From: Rosellinia necatrix
Lineage: Eukaryota > Ascomycota > Sordariomycetes > Xylariales > Xylariaceae
Length of the DNA: 64,000 bases
Reading direction: 5' to 3'
Assembly (NCBI GenBank): GCA_021209875.1
Contig: JAGYVD010000007.1
Location: 3,968,001 to 4,032,000, forward strand
The notes under the pieces are model-generated. The model did not search any database. It saw only the letters and a list, made by a program, of their open reading frames with translations, and had not been told where the DNA came from. The position numbers and the translations under genes were made by a program. Below, one piece after another: positions 46,108 to 58,690 of this stretch (the stretch's first letter is position 1; the number at the start of each line of letters is the position of its first letter).

Positions 46108-47552
46108 TTAGCTCTCGAAGGTGAAGCTAGCACCAACCTGTTTCGCGGATATCATTAGTCAAGAGTCTCACTTGAATGGGGACAAATCAAGACAAACCTT
46201 GTGGGTAGCCTGGTCAATCTTCTGGGTGTCAAAAGAAGCACCGATACCAACGGTAACGCCTGGACGGAGGAGGACGTTGTAAGCGACAGCAGCAACACCG
46301 CGGTCGTTAATCTTGGCCTATTTTTATCAGTTAGTAACAGACCTTACACCGGCCAGCACCAATTACCATGGCACGGTGGGACAAACCTTGGCGAAAGAGA
46401 CGGGGTCCAGGCGGTACTTGCTAGCGACCTCGAGACCGACAGCGTTGCCGCTCTTGGAGTTCCAGACAGCCTTGGCAGAGGCCTCGACCTGGCTGTTGAC
46501 CTTGTGGTAGTAGCTGGCAGCGAAGACGCTCAGGTTGTCAGTGGCCGTGATGGCGGCGCTGTACTGAGGAGCGACGTAGCCAACGGCGGCGCTGTAGCCG
46601 GTGACGGCAGCCTTCTGGACATTGTAGCCGGCAGAGGCACCAGCGAGGAAGCCCTCGTGGCCGATGACGGCATCCACGTTGGCGGTGGGCCCCTTGAGGA
46701 GGTCGAAAAAGGCGCGACCGTGGAAGGCAGACTGCTTGAAGGTGAGGTTGAGCTTGGCGCCGGTGTTGTTGGTGGCAGGGAGGAATTGGAAGTTGGTCTC
46801 GGCCTTGAGGCCCTTGGCCAAAGAGTCGGCCAGCTCGAGCTTGGTGTCGAGGGCGTTGGCAGTGTTCCAGGTCTGGGTCAATGTGAGGCCTGTTCTCCGA
46901 TACACCATTAGCAAGTTCATCCTTATTTGTCCGTCGGAATACAGTGAAAAACTGAGGCCGTGGCATCTATTTCGTGGCACCAGGTGGATGGGTCCCAGCG
47001 AGGCTGACAATTGTACCGGTGCCGGTGCCCGCTTCGAAACTTTTCGAAGCTTGTGCCTGGCCGAGGAGGAGGTAAGGGTTGATGTACCGAGCGACTTGTC
47101 TGAATATTTGCCCTCAAGCTATGGTTCGTACGTGATGGTCAGCATTGTATTCGTCAGAGCCACCAACTCTCGACATAGCTGGGTGTACCGATGGGCACAG
47201 GCGAGGGATTCGCATTCGGGGGGTAGACATACAGCACCGCTAGTGGCCTTGTCATGGCTGCTCTTGCCAGTGACTTTGAAGGCAACATTGTTGGGGGTGT
47301 TGCTCTTGACCTCGATGGTGCCGGCAGAGAGGTGATAAAAGTCCTTGTTCAACAACTGCGGGAGGCCATGGTTAGCGATAGTGCGTCATTAGGGCTACGA
47401 GGATTATGAGGGAAATTGGGCCATGGGCAAACAGAGTGCGCCATGGCCCGGGACACAAAGGAGGGCAATGGGGCGAGAATGGCGATGCGAGTGAGGGCAA
47501 GACTTACGTCGTTGGCGGACTTGGAGATGTCAGAGAAGGCCGGGACGGACAT
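46108..47552 (-). CDS. por1: Mitochondrial outer-membrane porin (VDAC)
   Basis: Voltage-dependent anion channel, the main metabolite pore of the mitochondrial outer membrane. Six minus-strand exons: 47552-47508, 47355-47233, 47118-47088, 46889-46387, 46317-46198, 46137-46108. They total 852 nt, or 283 residues, the usual VDAC length. Visible features are the N-terminal helix MSVPAFSDISKSANDLLNKD, FYHLSAGTIEVKSNTPNNVAF, LEGKYSDKSLGLTLTQTWNT, GHEGFLAGASAGY, and the C-terminal strand VGASFTFES. All introns are GT..AG with matching phases, including a 31-nt exon 3 and a 30-nt last exon. Expected to be constitutively expressed. Confidence 0.96.
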
Positions 47553-49006
47553 GATGGGCAGGCGTGATGGTATGGTCGTGGTGGTGAGGGCTGATGTCGA
47601 GAATTGTGGTTGTTGTCGAAGTTGATGTGCTCGGGGGAAAGGAGGGTTGGCAGGCTCTGGCTGGTGGTGGAAGTAGTGGTAGGTGGTAGGTAGGTAAGTA
47701 GGTAAGTAGTTAGTAGGAGGAGGGCACCGTGGTTAGCGTTGGTCGACGATAGGACCCAGAACGGTTGTGAGTGCGCTAGAAATTTATTTTGTCGCTGCCC
47801 ACTAACCAATGTTACCGGAGCCTCTGCAGGCCAATTGGGTGGGCGCAAGGTGGCATTGGCCGGGAAATGCAGGGCAGCTTTAGCATGCACAGGCCACTCC
47901 CGTTTCCTTCGCCCACCACGTGTAGCCTAACCCCACCACTTGCCGGTAGGTACATACCTAGGTAGGTAGCCCCCTAGGTATTTAAGGTACTTAAGGTAGT
48001 TATGCACAACCTGGGATGTGAAAAGTGCGACTCAACAAAACTTATTCAACAATCCTTCTGTTCCATTGGGCACGAGGCGCCTCGGTGGAGTGGCCACTCG
48101 TCATCTACAAGAATGGTATATGCTAAAATGGTATATACGCGAAGCCTTGAGTGGTTTTTTTTTTTTTTTTTTTTGGTGGAACTTGTTGGATAGTCACCTG
48201 CAGTTTCGCTTGTGAGGGGAGTTGTCATACACGTGTAGTTACAACATGTATGATACAAGGTTATTTGTGAGCCGATACCGCTGTAGGTTTTTTGGACGCA
48301 CTGCTCTAGGCAGCACAGACCACCCACTTATGGCAGTTATGACCCTTGCTTCAGACTAATGCATCGGACAATGAGATTCACAGGTCCCAGTCAGTTTCTC
48401 ACTTACCTACTTGCAGCTATTTTTGGGAGGATAAATAGTAATGACACCACAGCCGATAATAAGCGTTCTTCTCCTGTTCACATCAAAGCCAAACCACCCC
48501 AGCGCTTTACCGCACGTACTCATCATCACATGGCCACATGTTGTCAATAGAGATTGTATCTCCCTCTCGTACAGCGATATAGCCTTAGATGAGGTATCCG
48601 TGTTTATATGGTACGAGGGCTAAATACAAGCTACTATTAGGTTGTCCTACATATAGGGTACCTCGATCTTGTTAAGGCTTGGGCCCGGATCGCATACTGA
48701 AGACCTCTCTCTTCAGCCGCCTTGGCCTAACCATGCTCATTCATTGTTGCATTCTACCTGTCCTCTCCTACCAACATCTATCAGCGTTTTTGCCTGCCCA
48801 TAATACTGCTTACTTGGTCCAGGTAGATCGCTTTGCATTAGACGACTTATCGGGTTGTTGCCCTTTAACCGTCATGATGAAGCCGGTGAAGAGACGGCGA
48901 CTATATCATCCAGGGTTTATCGTGTTAACCCACGGAAGATTTAGGTCAGACAGCGATGATTGCCTCGACCAATGCGTCGTGAAATATAAGAGACAGGACA
49001 AGAGAA
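47553..49006. other. Intergenic, upstream of porin
   Basis: About 1.45 kb. GTAGGTAGGTAAGTAGG repeats lie near 47678-47715, and a T run lies at 48154-48173. No gene is supported. Confidence 0.55.
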
Positions 49007-51008
49007 CTACATAAAACTCGTTTTTATAGCTAGGTATGTTGCAGCATTTTGCTGCAAATCTAACAATTTCGCTGTGATGGCGGCCGCGTTTGCCGCCCCG
49101 TGCAGGTCCTGCTCCTGGGTGCTTTGCCAGAGGATGATCATATCCGGTAACCTCCTTGATACGTACTCGACGAGATTCTGGGTCATGGTTTGGAAGTGAT
49201 CATAGTACCAAATATCCAGGGCCGCTTCGAGGGATAAGCCGGTCCCAGTATTGATAAATCTGGGCAATTCCCTGTCCATAGCTCGGCTATGTAGGCGTAA
49301 ATGGTTATAATTAGCTATTTGATTATTCATTGCGGTAGACGTAATTCTGGAATTTTATTTAAAAGGGACGAGGCAATCCATGAATTCACACCCCGATCCC
49401 TTGCTAGTTGGAACTCACAAAACGGCTCGCATTCTGTCTAGTGTCGCCCCGAGCGACTGCTGTACCTAGGAATCTGTCAATACGAAACAGCCTGTGAAGG
49501 AACCTTTACGCGTGTGGTGGTCAAAGCGTACCTCTCGATCGTTCAAGTAGTCGACAACTGTCTTCAGCCGCCACAGCGCATCCTGTGAGCTGTTAGAACT
49601 TAGTGTTTTGTACAAAGGATTTGTCTCTAACTGATAACTCACCAGCTTCATCGTCGGCGACATTTTGTTCCAATTTCTATCGGTGTTCATGTTTTTCTTG
49701 AGGGCCCAGATGACAGCCTTGAGCGAGTTCTCCTCCGCCGTCAATAGTTGGAGATTCTCTTGAAATTCGGTGCTCCCGAGCAGCTTAAATAATAGAGACG
49801 AAATCTTGGTGTTACCATTTACACCAGCAAAATCTCCGTCAATGCCCTGGAGGGTGTCAATGCCGCGGGCGTAACTCAGGTGTGCGACCATACTAAGGCT
49901 TTAAGAGTATAATCAAAGTAGCCATCTCTGCCAAATATCTTCTCTGCGTCGTACCGCACGTTGAAACTGGTAGCGCCACTCGGAAGGGCTTTTGCCAAGA
50001 CGCTGTTCATGAAAGCATTCAGGGTTTGTAATTCCGTTACTACAAGGGCAATAAATGATTCAGTGAGTCAGTTGTTAACTGTGATAAGATCGTGGGCGAG
50101 GATATCTTCGCCGTTATTTCGGTAGGAGGATCTACTTAGTACTCACCATGGTCGACGGTAGTCCTTAATCCCTTGGCCAATTGATCATGACAAGTCGTCA
50201 TTAGTTTTGCACCGAAGTAGATACCATTAGTTTCTATGTTGAAGACAAGGCGGGATGGCGCTAATTTATCAACTTTAGGGTAGGGGGCATCACTGAAAGT
50301 ATTGATCACTGTTCTATCCGCCTTGCGAATCTTGAAAACTCGACCACCATGCCGCTCTTTGATGGTGGTATTATGATCAACAAGTTCACGATCAGCCTCT
50401 GACCCTGTAATACTTAGTTCTAAAAAGTCTCGAACACACGGATCCTTGATAAGCAGCTTCACATCTGGTTTTTTGGGGATTTTTGCTGGGTTGTTGCAAT
50501 AAAAGCCTAGAGAACCTTGAGAACGGCCTGTTAGATTGGTAGCCAATGCCAATGTGTCTGAGGTCAGCATTTCATTTCAACAGCGCGTACCAGTGAAAAT
50601 TTGGGTAGCACTTGTATCCCTCGAAGACCCCAGTCTTAGTGCAGCACGTGCTCTTGTAGTAAACGTGGTAGTATTTCTCGCCGCCTGCGCCGTAATTATC
50701 ACGGGTAGGTTCTTCGATATTACCGCCCTCATCACAGACAGAGGTAGAGAAAGATACCACGCTGAACGGAGTAGAGATCCTCCACCTAGCCATCATATAA
50801 TGTGTTAGTTATGTGCCGCCTAATAGATCACATTTGCGCCACGAAGGGTGGGAGTACGGTCACTTGTAATACGCGCTTGCATTTTCCAATTGAAGAGTTC
50901 GAGGAGTTGTAGGAATAATAGAGTATTGTGACCTAAGAAGCGCGAGAAGTAAATATAAAGGACTAGATCAGTTAGAATAGCTATAAGGGGTACTTTACCA
51001 CTATGCAA
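49007..51008 (-). CDS. Unrecognised multi-exon protein, 5' end unresolved
   Basis: Minus-strand exons 50557-50147, 50039-49955, 49892-49643, 49582-49532, 49465-49419 and 49286-49007 join with every phase consistent (about 374 residues) and end in a stop at 49007. Blocks include TNLTGRSQGSLGFYCNN, LLIKDPCVRDFLELSITG, GRVFKIRKADRTVINTFSD, GIYFGAKLMTT and WYYDHFQTMTQNLVEYV. Upstream, 50796-50591 reads as a Tyr/Cys-rich exon (KYYHVYYKSTCCTKTG), and 51008-50856 is a possible first exon with a hydrophobic stretch. Neither joins in frame with simple GT..AG splicing. Either an exon boundary is missed or the 5' part is damaged. I do not recognise the family. A fleeting resemblance to C-terminal extensions of large fungal chitinases is too weak to rely on. 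Confidence 0.5.
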
Positions 51009-52316
51009 TTTTTAGACCACAAGGCTTCCTATTGGATTATATTGCCCTGGTCAGCTAGTTTTCCAACTACACGATTGGAAAAACTACAGTTGGAAGCGAA
51101 AGAATTACTTATCTCGAACCGCTAATATTACTTACTCTAAAACAGGGGGTTCGATGCACCAAAGAACAGCATCCCACTTGCAAGTGAAAGAGGCCTGGAA
51201 TGAATTTCTCGAATGAGAAGTGAGAATAAATCGAGCTCGAATATACATTACACGCAGCAGACTGTTTCGTCTCTGACAACTCTAAGGTTACTATTCCCAG
51301 GTTGTCATCGGCTGACGCAGTCTTACAAGAGACCTGGTCAGTTTGAACCCAGTATCAAATTGACAACGCGAGGCCCGTCAACATCCCAGAAATACTCCAG
51401 CATATTTGTGAGTGTGATTCAAGTTTGTATTGAGCGTCCCTGCGTTGATGTACTCCTGAGGACATACCCGGCTGGTGATATTATCTTGGTTTCTACGAAA
51501 ACGTCAACTGCTGCCCAGTTATCGCGCCCACCCCTTCCAGGTCAGCACGATTTTCAGGATGTACAAATTCCCACATAACCGTAGTCTATATAGTAGTCAC
51601 TACTAGCTGATAGCTAATAATGATAGTGCCAGCATTGCCATGTCTCAGGAATTATTTTCCGATGTTGGTACAGACCACAGTCTCTATTTTGGATACTACT
51701 ACTGTATCAGAATTGTATGAAAAGCACTCCTTTTCCTAGTGGTATCAAGATCGTCCTATGCTATCAATTACTCGCAGTCTATAATAAATCAATCTAGGTT
51801 CACATGTTGCTGCTAAATTTAAAGCTTCAAGGGTTTCCAACGGAGGACATTTATTAAGGCAGTATTCTATCTCTGGCATCAACCTAAAAGTCTTCATGGT
51901 TTTATTCATTTCTAATTCTGTGTAGCGTCGCCTTCATTTATTTAGCATGTTGAGGATATGTTAGGTAACGTTTATACTGCTCTGTAGAGCTCCAGACCCT
52001 ATTATAGGGGTCCGGTTGCAATCTCTGTATGATCGGTTTGCGCCTAGTGCTATAATAATGTTAAACACATGGATGGAATAAACATTAAGTGTCTAAATAC
52101 CATGATATGTATAGTACCCACCTTTTCTCTAACCAATCAGACAACATCATAGTCATTCGGTCGAGTTCATTGGCCAATTTTCAACCTCAACCTTGATCTC
52201 ATATTGGATTAATAATCCGTATCTTGAAATTTCAAGCGCATCGTTAACCCTACGAAATAACCCTGCTACGAAAATTATTCACCTTCAACAACAGGTAACC
52301 TCTTAGGTCAATCATA
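51009..52316. other. AT-rich divergent intergenic region
   Basis: About 1.3 kb between two divergent genes. ORF 51213-51578 has no motifs. Nothing else is supported. Confidence 0.5.
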
Positions 52317-53695
52317 ATGGGTATCGACTTTCCTCCGGGATGGAGCAGCGAGCGCCTCAGCACACTCTCCTTGGATGAGTATAGTCAACTGCCGGAACAA
52401 GTAAGTTTACTGAACCAGCGACTATACAAGCACCAGCTCACTCTTGCGCTCTTCACTGATTCCATCTCCAGGAAAGAGCGTCACTGCGGGCCGTCGTCCG
52501 AAAGCATCCTTTCTCTTCAGAGTACCCAAAGCTAATGAAACTCCACTCTGCTCTGTCGTCGGCCGCTGCGAGGCCAGCCACGCCGCCATCATACGTCCCC
52601 TCGGGTTGGACTGTCGAGCAAGCCAGGGGTTTCGATATGAGCCTTGTGGGCAAGTTGTCCGAAGAGGTATGCGCGTATCTATGATAATTAACACATGTAT
52701 GCTGCTCCCACGCTTACCTCGATCGTGCAAACAGGAGAATAGACTCCGAGTGGCTGGAATATGTGCGGATTCCGCTCGACGAGACCTCAAGGCTGGACAG
52801 CAGGCGGCGGAACCCCCATCATATGTTCCTGCCGGATGGACCGCGGCGCAAGCTATATCCCCTACGTTTGGCATCTTGTCACAACTTTCACTCCAGGTAC
52901 AGTCCCGTCCGCCCCGTTTACTCATAATATGGCAATGTAAGCTCATTAGACAATCTCCAGGAACTCACAAGGTTTATGGAATCTCGGAATGAGCAAAAGG
53001 CGTCTCAGATACGCTCTTTGGCCATTAGTAGCGCGAGACCAAGCAGCAACGCCCATCTTCTGCCATCACCTCTCGTCCAAACGCTGCAGAGAGAAGGCTA
53101 CCCCGCCTGGGGTTTCGTGTTGGTGCGGATATATTACGCATCCAAGGAGCGATGGGAGGCTTTTCAGGGGAGACTAGATATACTGTGCGATGCCCAGCTC
53201 GATGAGGAGGAAGGCGAAGGACAGCAAAGCATCAAGGACAGATTGGAATTCAACACTATCGAAGACCCAAGGCTGCAAGGGATTAGTCACGCTGAGGCTA
53301 GGAAGTAGGTAGTCTACTTACCGTCGCCCTAAATACCCTAAATATGGAACTAATCGTGGAACAGACATTTTCATATTGCCCGAACCATGGGTGGCGTTGC
53401 GGCAGGACTGGATTTGAGCGTTCTATTGCTTGTCGATGAAGACGTCATCAACTCATTCCTCGGTAGTGGTGTTGGACCATCTCCGGGAGAACTCGCTTCT
53501 CCATATCTGGTTGCGGTGGATGTTGCCGAGCCACCTGCGGATCAGGTATCCAGGGGATATCCTGGGTTCTTTCGAGTGTCCGTGAATGCACTGCTCTCAG
53601 AATTATACCCGAAGCTCCGCATGGGATTGTCTGGAAAGGATTTGTGGGCTATGCTCGACGGGGGGCAGACTCTATGGATTGGAGATGATGAATAA
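52317..53695 (+). CDS. Orphan protein with three GW-motif repeats, introns phased to the repeats
   Basis: Exons 52317-52400, 52472-52666, 52735-52896, 52961-53304 and 53365-53695 encode 371 residues, all phases closing. The N-terminal half is three imperfect repeats of about 35-60 residues with the cores FPPGWSSERLSTL, YVPSGWTVEQARGF and YVPAGWTAAQAISP. Each is followed about 20 residues later by S/K-L-x-E/Q. A phase-0 intron interrupts each repeat at the same point (after LPEQ, LSEE and LSLQ), and the next exon always starts with Glu. The C-terminal domain (REGYPAWGFVLVRIYY..RWEAF; ARTMGGVAAGLDLSVLLLVDEDVI) reads like a globular domain; I cannot name it. It has no signal peptide or membrane helix. 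Confidence 0.75.
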
Positions 53696-54101
53696 AGTAT
53701 TAGGACTACTAGTTGACGTACTACTCATTCTAAATAATACCATGGCCAGCTCTTTATCTATGCCACCACCACTCTCTCTCATGTTCCAGCTCCGACTTCG
53801 GCTATGCATTGGAGCATACCCGCGAACGATGATGCGAGAAATCTTCCAAGGCGTGGAGCGAACAGACCACCCCGCGGAAAAGAGGCGTTTGGGGTACCGT
53901 AATTAGTCCAAATAGTATACCTCCCTTTCATCTAAAACCTAATACCGAGGATCCCGTGTTGCCGTAAAGCCAAGCCAACCAACCAATCAATCAATCTAGC
54001 CCGGATAATCCATTACATATTGTATCAAAAGCCTCCCTTGTAAGCCCTACCAGGGAGCTTCCACACCGACCAGTTGATCCCGCGCATGCGGGTTTTCCTC
54101 C
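53696..54101. other. Spacer between convergent orphan and FAD-oxidase genes
   Basis: About 400 bp; no gene is supported. The small ORF 53586-53906 is in another frame of the orphan's last exon. Confidence 0.5.
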
Positions 54102-55894
54102 TCACGTCCCCTGGCCGATGGGGGCGAAGAAGCCGAAGCGGCCCTCGGGGTCGTACTTGCGCTTGAGGGCGCGCAGGCGAGACTGCCGCCAGGGCTCGGC
54201 GCCGTACCAGTTGACGGGCGCCTCGTCGCCGAAGGCGTAGTTGACGTAGGCGCGGACCTCGGGGGCGCCGCCGCGGCCGCGGCGGAGGATGTCGCGGAGG
54301 CGGTTGCCGAGGCGGGCGGCCTCGGCGTCGCGGGCGGGCCCGGCGGGCGCGTACGTGAGCAGCGGCGCGGCGAGGATGTCGGCGTGGCCGCGGAACGCGA
54401 ACGCCGTCGCGCTGCCGTCGACCGCCCGCACTCCCTGCTGCGGGTACGCCTCGAACATGAAGATCGACTGCGCGAACGGCGACGGCGACGACGACGATGA
54501 CGAGCCGCTAGCGCTCCCGTTCCCGTTCCCGCTCCTCGCACCCACCCCGGCCGCGAACGCGTCGTACGCCGCCCGCTGCGCCCCCACGTCGTGTGCCCTC
54601 ACGTACATCGGGAACCGCGGGTTCGCCAGCCCCGCCTTCCGGCATGGCGGCGAGTCCGTCGAGATCCCCGTCCACGACGCCAGGTCGCGGTACGTGCCCG
54701 CCTTCGCCTCGGACGTCACCGGGCCGATGTCGTGGAAGGGGGCGGTGTAGGTCGGGTCCACGGTCGTCACCCCTTCTTGGATGATGTAGAATAAAATCAC
54801 GGGCTGTGGACTTGGTGAGGAAAAGATGCGATGGCGTCTGGAGAGAATTCGTTACGCACCTTATCCGGGTCTACGTCGGGCATGTTGAGCCAATACGACC
54901 AGTTTATAACGTCTACTGGGAGGTTAGAGAGATGCCGGTTCGCTGCTTCATAAACAGCCTCCACCTTATCACCGGTGAAAATAAGTGTTTCGATTGCCCA
55001 ATCTGAGTGTACGATGTCGTAGACCTTCACAGTGACTGAGGTAACAATGCCGAAGTTCTGACCGGCCCCTTTCATCGCCCAAAAGAGGTCCGAAGATGAA
55101 TCTATCGTTTGCATACCACCGTTTGGCAACACCATATTCATGGATACGGATTGATCAGCGATAAGTCCGAGTCGGCCCTGTAGCCATCCGTGGCCGCCTC
55201 CAAGCGCTGGACCAAGGTAACTGACACATTCGCATGTCCCAGTCACTACAATTTCTGTTAGAAGTACTGAGAATTATAAGGGCAATGTAATCCAGCACGC
55301 ACCAGTTTGTTTCCCTGCTTCCCAAAGGGTATCTATGACGGCTTTGGACACGGCGCCGCCAGCAATAATAGCCGTCTCCCCATTCTGAGCTACTGTCACG
55401 TTTGACAGTCGACCGAGATGAATCCCAACACCCCGTTTCATCCTGCCTAACGTGGTTATGGCTCCATGAACACCATTGAAGGCTAGCACGGCTAGACCGC
55501 ACTCGTTCGCCTGTTGTACCTGAATCGTGCACCATAATAAGTGGCGTGTCATACAATATCCTACGTCATGGACGTGCAGAGATGGCAAGGTCATGGGGTT
55601 GCCAGTATAGTGGGAAGTATACAAGAGGGAGATCAGACTTACCGTACGCGAAACATCCTCCTCGGTAGCAGGGGATACGATAATGTCGACCGTGGGAGTA
55701 TCCAGCTCAGACCATCGTGTCGTTGCCGCTTGAAATTCGTCTGATCCGGGGAAAAAAACGCCAGTGTCGGAGGAGAGAGAGTTCGTCAGGTCTCGAAAAA
55801 CTTGCATGGGTGACTGGCAATTTATGGGGGGCGTGCTGCAGGAGGCGGCGCGAACAGCACAGGCGGATAGGAGAATGGTTTTAATTCGACGCAT
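54102..55894 (-). CDS. Secreted BBE-type FAD-linked oxidoreductase
   Basis: A berberine-bridge-enzyme-like flavoprotein. Minus-strand exons 55894-55643, 55519-55303, 55245-54860 and 54803-54102 give 518 residues with matching phases. The signal peptide is MRRIKTILLSACAVRAASCS. The PCMH FAD-binding domain includes FNGVHGAITTLG, with H102 in the position of the usual flavin-linking His, and CECVSYLGPALGGGHG, with C161/C163 near the position of the second covalent Cys. The C-terminal BBE block is YVNYAFGDEAPVNWYG and RLRALKRKYDPEGRFGF. Such enzymes oxidise sugars or secondary metabolites; the substrate is unknown. The last exon is far more GC-rich than the first three, and it contains a Ser run from a GAC/GTC microsatellite (about 54481-54503). 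Confidence 0.88.
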
Positions 55895-57171
55895 CTTACA
55901 AGAGAGGTATAGACCGCTTCGAGAATGTGGTACGAGGTTGAATCGAACGATCAAGAAATCTGCAGATACTGGGCCGTCAATGGTTAGATTAATAGTAGTC
56001 TTAAAAAACGTGGTTTTGTTCGATCTCGGGGAATTACCCCAGAGTTGTTATCTCGATGCGACCTTGGTTTGCCAGCATGACTGCAGGCGTTTGCTTGGCA
56101 TGCGTCCTGCATATAACATATAAATGCTTAAGTAAGGGATTGTTTGGTATTGCAGTTGACGTTGCATTACATGAATAGTACATATTTATTTGACCCTAGA
56201 ACCTTGTAATTACTAAAAGGGGCAGTTAAAATCAGGGAGCACGAATACCCGGTATTATGACCCCAGCATTTCGGTTGTCCCTTCCAAGAATCAAACTTAG
56301 GTTGTCCCGAAATGTTGCCTCGCTTCATTTCATCTATTTCGGTAATCATAAATGGCCCCCAATCCCCGACCACCCATTGATTCGATCATATCATTAACAT
56401 GTGCGGTATTAACCGGTCCCCCCCTCCGTAAATCCCTAACCCTCTCCCATGACTCGAGTGAGCGTAACTTGGCTGGGGCGACATCCCTGTGACACCTACG
56501 ACTGACCGATAGCAACGAGAAGACACCGAGGGCGGAAGCCTAGATGTGGTAGTTACCGCCGACCGCGAGATATCCGCGCCTGCTTTGTAAGGAGATGGTG
56601 AGCATCGGCTATCTCACACTGGGATGGTCTCTTTACATGTGGCCGGTATCAATACGTCACTCCATGGAAGACGCGTTGCACATTTGCCTAGGGTACGTGT
56701 TATAGTACCAGTCATTGGTTACTCTATGAATGGCGTTTGTTATTGCACAAGGACGGGAGTTTCATTTCTCAATCTAGCATGTGTTTCCTTCTTTGGCTTA
56801 TATAGCCAGTACCCCGTCCGTGCCCGATGGAGTTCCGGAGCTCGGTATTCGTTCACGTGAACACAGCACCTCATTGGGCCTGAAGACATCCGAGAAGCAA
56901 ATTATGCCAGGGTAACCAGGCACAAATGCGCATCTGCTGTAGATCTCACAGGGCGGTTGCAGATAAAGTCATAGCGGGCTGTAGCAAGTCGTGGCGTCGT
57001 GGCAAGCAATTAAGGGTCTGGACTCTTAACCCCCTTTCCGCCATGTTGACCGGTTTAAGACTGTAGAATGCCAGGTTTCGCACTACAAATATAACATAAT
57101 CCCATAGTTGCCTCTATTGATGCCATTTCTCCAAAATGATGGTCTCTTAGTTAAAATTTGTCAACCACCGA
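55895..57171. other. Divergent intergenic region
   Basis: About 1.3 kb upstream of both the FAD oxidase and the PTH11-like receptor. No gene is supported. Confidence 0.55.
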
Positions 57172-58690
57172 ATGTCTGTCAACGACCTCCCCGATCCGGC
57201 TGCTGTTGCTGCCGCCCAGGCCGCGGCGGCAGCGGCTCGCGCGTTCAATATCCAGCTGTGGACTCTTTATGCAATTGGGGTACTTGTTACTATACTTAGG
57301 ACATATGCTCGGATCAAGGCTGTGGGCATACGAAACCTGCTCGCGGATGACCTTCTTGCTTGGATTGCCATCGTGTGTGCACTCGGGGGCTCAAGGCATA
57401 TCACCGATTCCCCGTTGCTGACCCGCATGTAGCTGTTCTACACCACCCAGACAGTCCTGGGTTACAGTGTTGGGAGTGTCGCCCATGGGCTAGCGAATAA
57501 CGGCATGACTGACGCTGAGCGAGCTGCGCTGTCTATTGACGACCCGGAATACGAGATGAGGTTCGTGTTATATCAAGAAAACCTATGAGACCTTACTAAA
57601 CTTGTCCGCCATTTAGAGTCACCGGTTCGAAAATTCAGATAGCCGGTTGGTCCATCTACTCGTCGTTAATGTGCTTTCTCAAACTCTCCGTCTTGGTCTT
57701 TTACATCCGACTCACCGTATGTTTTCCCAACAAATATTAGATTGAGACAACTGATTATTTCGGTAGGAGGGTCTAGGTCGGCGGTATCGACTTCAGATAT
57801 GGATAGGATTTGGTATTGTCATTGGGTCGTTTATTGCGTCGATAGCGACAATTCTTCTTTCATGTTTGCCACTGCACCGGAACTGGCAGGTTAACCCAAA
57901 CCCTGGTAGTATGTGTTCATATCTGTCTAGTAGTTTCCTGCTGATAATGGATTGCGCCTCAGATCGCTGTCAGCCCGCCATATCCCAACCAATTGTCTGG
58001 ACTTGCTTCGCCGCAAACGTCACGACTGACATATATTTAATCCTTATACCCCTGCCCATGCTCTGGGGGACTTCCTTGAAGCTCATCAAGAAGATAGCCT
58101 CGAGCCTTGTACTTGGAGCAGGCATATTTGTGCTCGTATCCGCAACGCTAAAGACCGTCTTTGTTACTATAGTGAGTGATTATATCTCTGTCTCTAATTG
58201 CTGCATAATTCTTTCGAATTTCTAATACATGGTGTTAAAGGATCCTGTTAACGGAGCGCAACTTGCCGGCGAATGGGGCACACGAGAGGCGTTTGTCGCC
58301 GTCTTCACAACAAACCTTCCCATGATATTTCCCCTTATTAAGACTTGGACTCGGCCTCTATTCGGCAGCGCCCTTTGGTCCAGTCACAAGAGCTCTGCAG
58401 CCCACGAGGGAACCCTGACTATCGGCGGCGGGGGTAGCAGGAGTGGCAAACGTAATCCGCGGAGGTCTTCTGGTGTCAACATGTTTACTGCCAACATGTC
58501 GGCCACCAGTAGCGATGAACACATGGTGCACGAGATCCCGATGCAGAATTTGAAGATCACCGGAAAGCCAAGTACGAACTCCTATCCGTCGAACGCCGTC
58601 TATGTCACCAACCAGATTGAGGTGATTCACGAGGACGCCAGTAGTCACAGTGGCGATTTGAAGAGGCAGCGTATCCACGAAAACTGGTAA
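57172..58690 (+). CDS. PTH11-like seven-TM protein with fungal rhodopsin domain
   Basis: Integral membrane receptor-like protein of the fungal rhodopsin-domain family. Exons 57172-57372, 57433-57560, 57617-57716, 57767-57905, 57963-58171 and 58241-58690 give 408 residues, all phases closing. Typical blocks: LYAIGVLVTILRTYARI, DDLLAWIAIV, VLGYSVGSVAHGLANNGMTD, GSKIQIAGWSIYSSLMCFLK, VFYIRLTEGLGRRYRLQIW, LPLHRNWQVNPNPGDRCQPA, DIYLILIPLPMLW and FTTNLPMIFPLI. The N-terminus is short and has no CFEM domain. The cytosolic tail is Ser/Gly-rich. Family members sense surfaces or hosts in some fungi; the ligand here is unknown. Confidence 0.92.
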
